From Clostridium sp. CAG:440 (GTDB lineage: Bacteria; Bacillota; Clostridia; TANB77; CAG-508), in assembly GCA_000437215.1 (NCBI GenBank), contig FR898640.1, forward strand, positions 1 through 64,000: a stretch of 64,000 nt of DNA. Direction: 5' to 3'. This document shows positions 56,801 through 64,000 of the stretch, piece after piece. A model generated the notes under the pieces. The model had not been told where the DNA came from, searched no databases, and saw only the letters and a list, made by a program, of their open reading frames with translations. Positions within the stretch are counted from its first letter, which is position 1. Every line of letters starts with the position of its first letter. The position numbers and the translations under genes were made by a program.

Positions 56801-57344
56801 ATATGTCTAATATTCCACCTCTAATACTAAATTGACCTCTTCCATCAATTAGTTCATATCTTGTATAACCCAAATTAACAAGTTTTTGCTTTATTTCTTC
56901 TAAGTTTTTTATATCTCCTACTTTAAATTCCATAGAATTTTTGTAAAGTATTTTTTTATTTGGCAATTTTTGCATTGCCGCTTCTATTGTTGTTACTATT
57001 ATATAATTTTTTTTGCTTATTATTTGATTTAAGCTTTCTATTCTTTCATATGGTAATTCCTTGCTTTCTGCCACATAATCATATGTTACAACTTCTTTCT
57101 TCGGAAAAAATGTTACTTTATCTGAAAAATATTTTATATCTTCTAACATTCTTTTTGCCTGTATTTCATTATATGTTAATATTAGTATTGGTTTTTTTGT
57201 AAATTCATTAATTCCGCTTAACAATTGTAAACTTCCAACGCCAGTTAGGCCCGATATTGCTATCGGACCATTTTTTTCTTCTATTTTATTTACCAAATCT
57301 TTAAATTTTGAGCTCTTACCAAGCTTACCAATTATAGTATTCAT
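53865..57344 (-). CDS. mfd: Transcription-repair coupling factor Mfd
   Basis: A 1159-residue DNA translocase that removes stalled RNA polymerase and recruits UvrA. In order: UvrB-like domain (1-330), the CarD-like polymerase-binding domain (LKIGDYVVHKIHGIGIYIG near 500), the translocase with Walker A LLCGDVGYGKTEVAIRAAF and LIIDEEHRFGVKDKEK, and the TRCF C-terminal domain. No frameshift over 3.5 kb. It overlaps the promoter of the 53454 gene at its 3' end. Confidence 0.96.
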   Translation of the reverse strand: MNTIIGKLGKSSKFKDLVNKIEEKNGPIAISGLTGVGSLQLLSGINEFTKKPILILTYNEIQAKRMLEDIKYFSDKVTFFPKKEVVTYDYVAESKELPYERIESLNQIISKKNYIIVTTIEAAMQKLPNKKILYKNSMEFKVGDIKNLEEIKQKLVNLGYTRYELIDGRGQFSIRGGILDISITTQIGVRIEFWGDEIDSIRTFNIATQRSIKTLEKVKINPAHEYVLEENKEKIINNIKQNIYEESQEKIVEEDIEQIQEGDYISKVDKYFDSFYSEPQTILEYLSNNCIIALDEITKIKQRAKNISNDNNELIKSLLEKNKIVPDAIKNMYSYEQIEEKLKGNQIIYVEKQDDKVDYQAEKYNFVYREINYYKSEIEELIKDLKKWLNNKKEIVVLADNKEKLKKLKNIFEKEEIVSKIEENLNQTIIAKSEESIVTISLGKLSSGFENFELNQIVISADDLIDGGKKKRLPVTTAYKEGQKVVFADLKIGDYVVHKIHGIGIYIGVNTIKADGVIKDYIKIKYKNDDVLYVPTDALDTIRKYIGGDGASPKINKLGSKEWQNTKAKVKKNLREVAKELIELYAKREKSKGFAFSKDTPWQNQFEASFPYQETDDQLRCIEEIKKDMENNKPMDRLLCGDVGYGKTEVAIRAAFKAVMDQKQVAYLVPTTVLADQQYEEFKKRMEEFAIKVEVLNRFKSKKYQNEVVKKLKLGEVDVVIGTHRLLSKDVEFKDLGLLIIDEEHRFGVKDKEKIKQYKTNVDVLTMTATPIPRTLHMSIVGVRDMSVIYEPPQNRRPVQTYVLEYDEEVIKEAITKELERDGQVFYIFNNVEGIIKKADDISRLVPEANVSYAHGQMTGAKIEEIMKDFIDKKTNVLVCTTILESGIDIPNANTIIVENADKMGLAQLYQIRGRVGRSNKQGYAYITYKREKLLTEVADKRLKAIKEFTQFGSGFKIAMRDLEIRGAGSLLGEIQSGHLEQVGYETYCNLLDEVIKESQGIEVKEDIDIQIDLNVTSYIPDDYIKDSSQKIEIYQNIALCKNEEDIQNVIDEIIDRYGNMPKELENLLSIARIKYLAKDLQIIKINQRQENIVFTFEGGENKYDIVKLIEIYKEKIKFSPGIKTMITLKIKEIEEQKILNSVTEFLKELKNLEKNDII
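53869..53897 (-). promoter_or_regulatory. Promoter of the 53454 gene
   Basis: Minus strand TTGAAA (53892-53897) and TATAAT (53869-53874), spacer 17, overlapping the last codons of mfd. Confidence 0.6.
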
Positions 57345-57422
57345 CTTTTTAGCTCCTATTTATTTTATTAGTATATTATACTATGATTTTTTTAAAATTA
57401 CAACTATTTGTCTAATTTTGTA

Positions 57423-57451
57423 TTGATTAATTATGTAAATAATGCTATAAT
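57423..57451 (+). promoter_or_regulatory. Promoter of the 57519 gene
   Basis: TTGATT (57423-57428) and TATAAT (57446-57451), spacer 17; AAGGAGGA precedes the ATG at 57519. Confidence 0.65.
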
Positions 57452-57518
57452 ATTAATATGTGATTTTTTTGTTTAATTTAATCATATAATATTTTTTTTC
57501 ATTTAAGGAGGACCAATT

Positions 57519-57923
57519 ATGATTAAGTTTGAATTGGAAAACTGGGAGGTTTCAACCTCAAAACCTACTTCGCCGCTTTACCGGGTAACCGACATCTTTT
57601 ATGATGAAGATTATTCGGTTGGTGTAAGCAAATCAGCAACTACTGAAATACTTGAGGTTGCAGAGCAAAGCTTCGAGCCAGAGCAGGTTGCAATTTTAAT
57701 CGCATCTGTTAATATTAACCGCAAAAAAAGCGGTAAATACAGCAAGCTTTCTAAGCTTCCTGAAGATGTGATTACAGACGGCCTTAAAAGGTTGCTTTCT
57801 TCTACTGCATCATATGAATTTGACAGTTTGCTCAACTTATTTGAAGAGTTGACCCCAAAGCAGCTTGAAGAGGTTCTAAAATCTGAATCCCCAGTTCATG
57901 CAATTGCTGAATATCTAAATTAA
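57519..57923 (+). CDS. Orphan acidic 134-residue protein
   Basis: Begins MIKFELENWEVSTSKP; soluble and acidic, ending VHAIAEYLN. No family recognised. Codon use is G/C-richer than nearby genes. It contains CGG in frame (SPLYRVTD); a +1 shift there would give GGG followed at once by TAA. It is monocistronic with a consensus promoter, ideal ribosome site and a strong terminator, so it looks well expressed. Confidence 0.65.
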   Translation: MIKFELENWEVSTSKPTSPLYRVTDIFYDEDYSVGVSKSATTEILEVAEQSFEPEQVAILIASVNINRKKSGKYSKLSKLPEDVITDGLKRLLSSTASYEFDSLLNLFEELTPKQLEEVLKSESPVHAIAEYLN

Positions 57924-57933
57924 GCAATTACTA

Positions 57934-57961
57934 CCCTGGCAATATTACTTTATTGCCAGGG
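57934..57961 (+). terminator. Terminator of the 57519 gene
   Basis: CCCTGGCAATA and its complement with a six-base loop, followed by GCTTTATTTT. Confidence 0.8.
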
Positions 57962-57963
57962 CT

Positions 57964-58557
57964 TTATTTTATTATTATCCCTAAAATTTTTGAAAGCTCT
58001 AAAGCTTGAATATCATTTACCTTCAGTCCTTTTAAATCTTTTATATTAACTCCAATTCCTTGTATTTCACATGAGGAAAAATCTATATTGTTTAAGCTTG
58101 TATTAAACAATTGAGTCAATGTTAAATTTGAATCTTTAAATTTAACATTTTTTAATATGCACTCACATATACTTGAATTCTTAAAATTTGAATTTAAAAT
58201 TTCTGTATTTTTTATTTCAGAACTTGTTAAATTAGAATAAGAAAAATTACTTTCTTGTATTTTATTTTCTAACATATTTGATTCCACAAAATTACAACCA
58301 ACAAATTTACTATTTATAAATTTTGTTTTTATAAAATTTGCTTCATTAAAATTTGTATTTGAAAAATCACAATTTATAAATTCAACATTTGTAAAACTTG
58401 CCTCTATAAAATTAGCATTAATTATTTTACAATTATTAAATTTTGTATTAACAAATTCTATTTTTTCTGCTTGTATATTTTGCTCATTATAATTCAAAAA
58501 TACTTCATTTTTTACATCCAATTCTTGATTTTTATAAAAATTTATTTTATCTTGCAT
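57964..58557 (-). CDS. Pentapeptide repeat protein
   Basis: A 197-residue protein built mainly of pentapeptide repeats of the A(D/N)LXX kind, rich in N and F at the central positions (FINCDFSNTNFNEANF, FINSKFVGCNF), predicting a right-handed quadrilateral beta helix. Roughly 25 repeats span residues 30-165. Such folds can mimic DNA and protect gyrase, but most have no known role. It is followed closely by topB on the same strand, a suggestive neighbour only. Confidence 0.8.
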   Translation of the reverse strand: MQDKINFYKNQELDVKNEVFLNYNEQNIQAEKIEFVNTKFNNCKIINANFIEASFTNVEFINCDFSNTNFNEANFIKTKFINSKFVGCNFVESNMLENKIQESNFSYSNLTSSEIKNTEILNSNFKNSSICECILKNVKFKDSNLTLTQLFNTSLNNIDFSSCEIQGIGVNIKDLKGLKVNDIQALELSKILGIIIK

Positions 58558-58571
58558 ATTGCAATCTCTCC

Positions 58572-60549
58572 CTACATTCTAACTACAAGTTTGTTAATTT
58601 TTGAATGTATATATTTTTCAAGTTTTACAGTAAATTCTTCTGGCTTAATTTCTTTTTTTGCTACCATGTCAAGGCCCTTTTCCCAACTTGCTGTAAGTTT
58701 TGGATTTAACATATCTGGCATTGATCTATTTACTATATCATAAATTGTCTCTCCTTTTAGTGTTGGAGTTATTATTTGGGTTTTAGAGTTTATTTCTATG
58801 TATTTTATTTTTTCTAATTTTTTCATAATTTCTGCCCTTGTAGCAGATGTTCCTATTCCAGCACCTTTTATTTGTTCTCTTAATTCTTCATCTTCTATTA
58901 ACTTTCCTGCATTTTCCATTGCAAGTATTATAGATCCAGAATTATATCTATTGGGTGGTGATGTTTCTGCATCTTTTATTTCGAAATTTTTTGTTTTAAT
59001 TTCTTGTCCTTTTTTTAAATTTTTTAAAATATCTAAATTAGTATTTTCTTCTTTTTGCTCTTCTTGCCTTGTTAAATTGTCTGCATTTTCCACACTTTGT
59101 GCACTTACTGTGGATTTTTTTTGCTTATTTTCTGGTTTTAATACTTCTAAAAATCCTTTATTTAAACAAACTTTTCCGACTTGCATAAAAACTTTCATTT
59201 TCTATGTTTAATGTTGCTTGTACTTTACTATACTCTGCTGGTGGATAAAATATTGCTAAAAATCTTCTTACAATTAGTTTATATACGTTTTTTTGTAAAT
59301 CTGGTAATTTATCATAATTTTCAAATCCCTGACCTGTTGGAATTATTGCATAATGGTCTGTTATTTTACTGTCATTTACATATTTTGTTTTTAATAAGTT
59401 TGTAGAATATTTTTCATCTACCATTTTTTTTATGTAGTATTTAATTTCTTCATCTTGAAATTTTGTAGCCAACCCATTTAAATTTTTCTTTATTTCTTTT
59501 GCAACTGCACTAGATAATACTCTAGCATCTGTTCTAGGATATGTTACAAGCTTTTTTTCGTATAGGTTTTGAATTATTTCTAATGTTTCATCTGGTTTTA
59601 TTTTAAATTTTTTTGTACATTCATTTTGAATTTCTGCTAAATTAAACAATAACGGTGCATTTTCTTTTTGCTTAGATTTTTTCAATTCTGTAACTTGTGC
59701 ATTTTTTCCGGCTAAACTTTGAATGAAAGTTTTAGCATCTTCTTGCTTTTTAAAACCACTTTCATTATAAAGCTTTGTTGATTCAAAATATTTTGACTTT
59801 TCATTTACCTTCCATTCTGCATTAAATGATGAGTTTTCATCTCCAAACTCACCTATTATTTTATAATATTTTGTTTTAACAAAATTTCTTATTTCTCTTT
59901 CTCTTGAAACTATCATTCCTAAAACACATGTCATAACCCTTCCAACAGATATTGAAGCCTTATCTTCATTTATTTTGCTTGCCAAATTTCTTCCATATAT
60001 AATAGATAATAATCTAGAAAAATTAATTCCAATCAAATAGTCTTCTTTTGCTCTTAAATAAGCACTATCAGACAAACTATCATATTCAGATAAGTCTTTT
60101 GCTTCTTTTATTCCTCTTAATATTTCCTCTTCTGTTTGTGAATCAATCCATACTCTTTTCAGTTTTGCATTTGGGTTAGGTTTTGCCATCATAAATACTA
60201 ATCTTTGTATATATTCTCCCTCTCGTCCAGAGTCTCCTGCATTATATATTTCTTCTACATCTTCTCTTTGTAGCAAAGACTTTACAATGTTAAACTGATT
60301 TTCTACTGCTGGAATTATTTCATATTTCCATATTGTTGGAATAAATGGAAGAGTATCTAGTCTCCAAAATTTTAACTTTTCATCATATTTTTCTGGATAA
60401 CTCATTGTTACTAAATGCCCAACACACCATGTAATAATCCAATTTTCTGACTCTAAATAGCCATTTTTTCTATTTGTATTTATTTTTAATGCTTTTGCGA
60501 ACTCCATTGCAACAGAGGGCTTTTCTGTTATTAATAGTTTTTTTCCCAT
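58572..60549 (-). CDS. topB: DNA topoisomerase III, with +1 frameshift
   Basis: Type IA topoisomerase. The Toprim domain opens the protein (LLITEKPSVAMEFAKAL, then AGDSGREGEYIQRLV), and the catalytic tyrosine lies in KLVTYPRTDARVL. The zero frame breaks at CGG 59176-59178 (codon 458); skipping the C gives GGA and restores GKVCLNKGFLEVLKP, then NRYNSGSIILAMENAGK and GIGTSATRAEIM. The product is 658 residues, close to the family norm. The 3' half encodes essential parts of the gate domain. It lies between an HD gene and the pentapeptide gene. Confidence 0.9.
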
Positions 60550-60553
60550 TTTA

Positions 60554-61315
60554 TCATCCTTTATTTAAATATAAATTTAGTACATTTCTTATATTTTCTA
60601 TTTTTTCCTTTGTATCTTGACTTTTAAAGTCAAAATTATTTAATATTTTATTTAAATAACCTTCTTTTTTTAAAATTTCTAAACTTTCATGAAAGTTAAT
60701 ATCAAAAACAAAAGCTAACATTAAAATAAGCTTGTCAATACCATTCTTTTTCATATTTTTATCTTTTTTTATTAGCTTTTTATTAAGAAATTCATTATAT
60801 ACTTTATCTGAAATTAAATCATTTTGAATTTCTTCTCTTCCATTTTTCCAAAATATTTCTATTGCTTCATACAAAATATCTATTTTGTCAGCATCACGTA
60901 CAATTTTGCAAAAAAGTTTTTCTTCTTTATTTAAATCATCTGCAATCTTATATTTATTATGATTTTGTACTGACTTTAATATTATTTCATCATATTTTGA
61001 TTCTTTAATAAAATTTCTAATAAAATTATTTTGCTTTAATATATCTGTACCTAAATCCCCATGATCAATGCTTTCTAAATCACTATATGTTTGATAAATT
61101 TTAAATTGCTCAAATCTTCCAATATCATGTAATAAGCCAATTAAAGTTGCAAGTTCTATTTTTTCATTTTCAAGTCCCATATTTGTAGCTATTTTTTTAC
61201 TTATCTCCATTACTCTTAATGAGTGATATATTTTTCTGTCAATATTTTCATTTTCTATATCATAATTATTTGTATATTTCATAAACTCATCTTTAGATTT
61301 TTTTATATCTATCAT
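60554..61315 (-). CDS. HD-domain hydrolase, copy 2
   Basis: A 253-residue HD-superfamily phosphohydrolase. Metal ligands are seen in YHSLRVMEISKKIA, IGLLHDIGRFEQF, SIDHGDLG and QNHNK, with KIVRDADKIDILY as the final aspartate. Substrate unknown; relatives act on nucleotides or cyclic dinucleotides. It begins two bases after its paralogue, and topB follows four bases later, so the three are one unit. Confidence 0.82.
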   Translation of the reverse strand: MIDIKKSKDEFMKYTNNYDIENENIDRKIYHSLRVMEISKKIATNMGLENEKIELATLIGLLHDIGRFEQFKIYQTYSDLESIDHGDLGTDILKQNNFIRNFIKESKYDEIILKSVQNHNKYKIADDLNKEEKLFCKIVRDADKIDILYEAIEIFWKNGREEIQNDLISDKVYNEFLNKKLIKKDKNMKKNGIDKLILMLAFVFDINFHESLEILKKEGYLNKILNNFDFKSQDTKEKIENIRNVLNLYLNKG

Positions 61316-61317
61316 TA

Positions 61318-62094
61318 TTAATTGTTTTCCTCCAAACTATTTTCCAAATATTTAATTGCTATATTATAAATATTGTTATATCTTTCCATAGTTTTTTTAT
61401 CATTAAATAAAAATCTTTTATATAATTTATTTACATTATCACTTTGTCTTAGCATTTTTAAACTATATTTAAAATTAAAATCATACACATATGCAAAATG
61501 GCTTACAAGTATATCTGCAGATGATTTTCTTTCTTTATAATTAATATTTTTATCTTCAATAAATTCTCTATAAATCTCATCACTAATTACATCATTTGAT
61601 AAATCATCGCTTTCCCATACAGCTTTTTTATTTTCAAATGTTAATATATAGAATATATCTAGTTTATCACTATCTCTTATAATCTTACAATGCAAATTTG
61701 TTTTTTCGTCCAAACCATCTTCTATTTTAGATTTATTATGGTTTATAATTGCCTTTTTTATTATTGTATCATACTTTTTATCTTCTATAAAATTTCTTAT
61801 TAATCCATCTTCAAATAATATTTTTGCCCCGAGTTTACCATGGTCTACACTAATTTTATCAACAAAAGTATGATAAATTCTTATTTGTTCAAACCTTCCT
61901 ATATCATGTAATAGACCTATTAATTCCGCAAGTTCAATATCTTCTTTTTCCAACATAAGTTCTGTAGCTAGTTTCTTTGCAACCTCTGCTGTTCTTTCTA
62001 TATGTGCTATCTTCAATTTTACTTTACTATCATCAGGATTATATTTTTTCACATATTCTTTAAATGCTTTTTTAGCTCTTACTATATCTATCAT
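61318..62094 (-). CDS. HD-domain hydrolase, copy 1
   Basis: A 258-residue paralogue of the next gene with the same ligand pattern: AHIERTAEVAKKLA, IGLLHDIGRFEQIR, SVDHGKLG, INHNKSKIEDGL and KIIRDSDKLDIFY. The start is taken as ATG 62092-62094, six bases after GAGGAAG; another in-frame ATG lies six bases upstream. The two copies are clearly a tandem duplication that has diverged. Substrate unknown. Confidence 0.82.
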   Translation of the reverse strand: MIDIVRAKKAFKEYVKKYNPDDSKVKLKIAHIERTAEVAKKLATELMLEKEDIELAELIGLLHDIGRFEQIRIYHTFVDKISVDHGKLGAKILFEDGLIRNFIEDKKYDTIIKKAIINHNKSKIEDGLDEKTNLHCKIIRDSDKLDIFYILTFENKKAVWESDDLSNDVISDEIYREFIEDKNINYKERKSSADILVSHFAYVYDFNFKYSLKMLRQSDNVNKLYKRFLFNDKKTMERYNNIYNIAIKYLENSLEENN

Positions 62095-62158
62095 TTTCAT
62101 CTTCCTCTTTTTTTAGATTTTATCACTACAATTTATTAAAAGCAAGAAAATAGCAAAA

Positions 62159-62380
62159 AATTGCCAACGGTTGCCACCGGTTCCGGGTTTAAATGGCAAT
62201 AAATTGTCCATTGATTCCGGGTTTGGATGGCAATATTTATTATTTTTTGCACCTTGGTGTCGCAACCAACAAATATTAATTTAATTGTTGGTTGCTCCAA
62301 CTCGCACTCGTGCTAAGCTCTCGTTTGGTCGCTTACGCGGTGCTTTAAAATAATAAATATTTCCATCCAAACCATTGAGC
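62159..62380. repeat. Long-hairpin dispersed element, copy C (inverted)
   Basis: Same family as 15371-15608 and 50795-51052 but in the opposite orientation. The core lies at 62249-62343 and on the minus strand begins GCACCGCGTAAGCG and ends GACACCAAGGTGC. Left-hand CCGG units are complete; the right-hand unit is eroded. It occupies the space between the divergent HD gene and leuS; the rest of 62381-62586 is A+T-rich with only a small palindrome at 62532. Confidence 0.8.
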
Positions 62381-62531
62381 TAGTTTCATATTGGAAATTA
62401 ATTTTTGTCTTAAGTTTTGGGCTATTTCTTATTAATCCAATCTATAAAAATCAAATATACTAAAATAAAATTTACTTTTAATATCATTTGCTTTTTAATA
62501 CTTTTTTTCTAATTATTATAAAAATGGCTTA

Positions 62532-62563
62532 AAGCTTAAGACAAAATCCCCGTCCCAATGTCT
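62532..62563. repeat. Palindromic repeat, second family, copy 2
   Basis: AGACA...TGTCT arms around GGGACGGGG (minus strand). It matches 29082-29109 over about 30 bases with one gap and one mismatch. Confidence 0.6.
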
Positions 62564-62586
62564 AATGTCTAATTTTTGTTATTTAC

Positions 62587-62615
62587 TTGATTATGGTAAG
62601 TTTTTGTTATATAAT
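62587..62615 (+). promoter_or_regulatory. Promoter of leuS
   Basis: TTGATT (62587-62592) and TATAAT (62610-62615), spacer 17, then a leader of about 35 bases and GAAAGGGG before the ATG. The short leader leaves no room for a T-box. Confidence 0.65.
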
Positions 62616-62655
62616 AAGCCATAAATATAGTCTAATTTTGAAAGGGGTAAACTTT

Positions 62656-64000
62656 ATGACTTATAATCACATAGAAATAGAAAAAAAATGGCAAGAATAT
62701 TGGGAAAAAAATAAAACATTTTTTACAGATGTTTGGGACTTTTCCAAGCCAAAATATTATGCATTAGATATGTTTCCATATCCATCTGGCCAAGGTCTTC
62801 ATGTTGGTCACCCAGAGGGGTATACAGCAACAGATATTTTATCAAGAATGAAAAGAATGCAAGGATATAATGTTCTTCATCCAATGGGATGGGACGCATT
62901 TGGACTTCCAGCAGAACAATATGCCATAAAAACTGGAAATCACCCTGCAATTTTCACAAGAAAAAACATTGAAACTTTTAAAAGACAACTTAAAATGCTT
63001 GGATTTTCTTTTGATTGGGATAAGGAACTTGCAACTTGTGATACAAGTTACTATAAATGGACTCAATGGATTTTTTCTTTATTATACAAAGATGGACTAG
63101 CAAAGCTTGTTGAAATGCCTGTAAACTGGTGTGAAGAATTAGGTTGTGTTCTATCAAATGATGAAGTAATAAATGGCAAAAGCGAAAGAGGTGGATTCCC
63201 TGTTGTTCGTAAAAATATGAAACAATGGGTTTTAGATATTCCAAAATATGCTGAAAAATTATTAGATGGTTTAAATGAAATTGACTGGCCAGAATCTACT
63301 AAAGAGATTGAAAGAAATTGGATAGGTAAATCTGTTGGAGCAGAGGTTAATTTTAAAATTGCAAATAGCAATAATTTAGAATTTACAGTATTTACAACAA
63401 GACCTGATACATTATTTGGAGCAACCTATTGCGTTCTTTCTCCAGAACATGCATTAATTTCAAAAATTACAACACCTGGTCAAAAACAAGCTGTTGAAGA
63501 TTATATAAAACAAGCTGCTTTAAAATCTGATTTAGAAAGAACAGAATTAAATAAAGACAAAACAGGTGTATTTACAGGAAGTTATGCAATAAATCCAGTA
63601 AATAACAAAGAAATTCCAATCTGGATTTCTGATTATGTTTTAGTAACATATGGTACAGGAGCTATTATGGCTGTTCCTGCACATGATCAAAGAGATTATG
63701 AATTTGCTAAAAAGTTTGATTTAGATATTATTCCTGTTTTAGAAGGTGGTGACATCTCTAAAGAAGCCTATGTTCAAGATGGAACTCATATAAACTCAGA
63801 ATTTTTAAATGGTTTAAATAAACAAGACGCAATAAATAAAATTATATCTTGGCTTGAAGAAAGAAAAATAGGAACCAAAAAGATAAATTATAAATTAAGA
63901 GAATGGATTTTTGCAAGACAACGTTATTGGGGTGAACCAATACCAATTGTTTATACAGAGGATGGAAAAAGTGAAATTCTACCAGATGACCAATTACCTT
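62656..64000 (+). CDS. leuS: Leucyl-tRNA synthetase, 5' part
   Basis: Class I synthetase, cut by the window end after about 448 residues of an expected 800 or more. The HIGH motif appears as HVGHPEGY in FPYPSGQGLHVGHPEGY near 42. The editing domain CP1 is in place (TTRPDTLFGATY near 240, and YGTGAIMAVPAHDQRDYEFA near 330 with the threonine-rich and aspartate editing residues). The last residues are REWIFARQRYWGEPIPIVY. The KMSKS loop lies beyond the end. No frameshift in the visible part. Confidence 0.96.
   Translation, partial: MTYNHIEIEKKWQEYWEKNKTFFTDVWDFSKPKYYALDMFPYPSGQGLHVGHPEGYTATDILSRMKRMQGYNVLHPMGWDAFGLPAEQYAIKTGNHPAIFTRKNIETFKRQLKMLGFSFDWDKELATCDTSYYKWTQWIFSLLYKDGLAKLVEMPVNWCEELGCVLSNDEVINGKSERGGFPVVRKNMKQWVLDIPKYAEKLLDGLNEIDWPESTKEIERNWIGKSVGAEVNFKIANSNNLEFTVFTTRPDTLFGATYCVLSPEHALISKITTPGQKQAVEDYIKQAALKSDLERTELNKDKTGVFTGSYAINPVNNKEIPIWISDYVLVTYGTGAIMAVPAHDQRDYEFAKKFDLDIIPVLEGGDISKEAYVQDGTHINSEFLNGLNKQDAINKIISWLEERKIGTKKINYKLREWIFARQRYWGEPIPIVYTEDGKSEILPDDQLP

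Noticed and set aside
1646..59178. Frameshifts as plain sequencing or assembly errors
   Set aside because: Random indels would not all create an in-frame CGG before a conserved glycine, and many C-GGA strings in other frames (GAC GGA, TAC GGA, GCC GGA) are error-free. It cannot be fully excluded without reads.
62381..62655. T-box leader before leuS
   Set aside because: No T-box sequence or specifier stem was found and the promoter is only about 40 bases from the start.

Overview
The window is A+T-rich DNA from a spore-forming, anaerobic member of the Clostridia (Bacillota). The evidence is the spoIIGA-sigE-sigG block, spoVD, spoVE, a spo0A homologue, a four-subunit pyruvate:ferredoxin oxidoreductase, a class III ribonucleotide reductase and a clostridial-type division and cell-wall cluster. 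I cannot name the genus. No rRNA, tRNA or CRISPR was seen, although two strong tandem promoters at the left edge fire out of the window.

Layout. 402-12149 (minus): ylmC-like gene, sigG, sigE, spoIIGA, ftsZ, ftsA, small basic protein, two DUF881 genes, ftsQ, murA, proS, scpB. 12287-15283: a decayed response regulator, two tiny ORFs and an nrdD lacking its glycyl-radical tail. 15701-19884 (plus): porCDAB-type operon and a flippase-like membrane protein. 19950-28940 (minus): ferredoxin, ricT, holB, lepB, an orphan histidine kinase, murG, spoVE, mraY, murE. 29084-32523: two PlsC-type acyltransferases and two GT8 glycosyltransferases. 32684-36927: spoVD, ftsL, rsmH, mraZ with its operator. 37179-43931: a small membrane protein, spo0A with an internal stop, housekeeping genes and rpsF-ssb-rpsR. 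43946-50744: smc, an orphan gene and a nitrate/sulfonate-type ABC transporter. 51079-62100: RNA methyltransferases, a purC-like orphan, mfd, a pentapeptide protein, topB and two HD proteins. 62656 to the end: 5' part of leuS.

Main finding. Nine otherwise well-preserved genes (sigE, lepB, spoVE, spoVD, smc, an ABC permease, its ATPase, a TrmH-family methyltransferase and topB) are interrupted by 11 +1 frameshifts. At every one the zero-frame codon at the break is CGG, and skipping its C restores the conserved frame with a glycine codon (GGA ten times, GGG once). In a visual scan I found no CGG read as arginine in an intact gene of ordinary base composition. This looks like recurrent +1 recoding at an unassigned or very poorly decoded CGG codon. 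Against this, three intact ORFs of atypical, G/C-richer codon use (51781, 53454, 57519), and codon 2 of a dead response regulator, carry CGG where arginine is read.

Other points: dispersed long-hairpin elements with a conserved roughly 95-nt core whose closing stem covaries between three copies; two smaller palindromic repeat families, each supplying the 3' codons of a gene; hairpins that bury the ribosome binding sites of sigG and spoVD; an MraZ operator of AAAGTGG decamers; three 11-bp repeats upstream of the ftsA promoter; and a 230-bp field of phased CAAAAG motifs between mraZ and rsmH. Coordinates and frames were worked out by hand.
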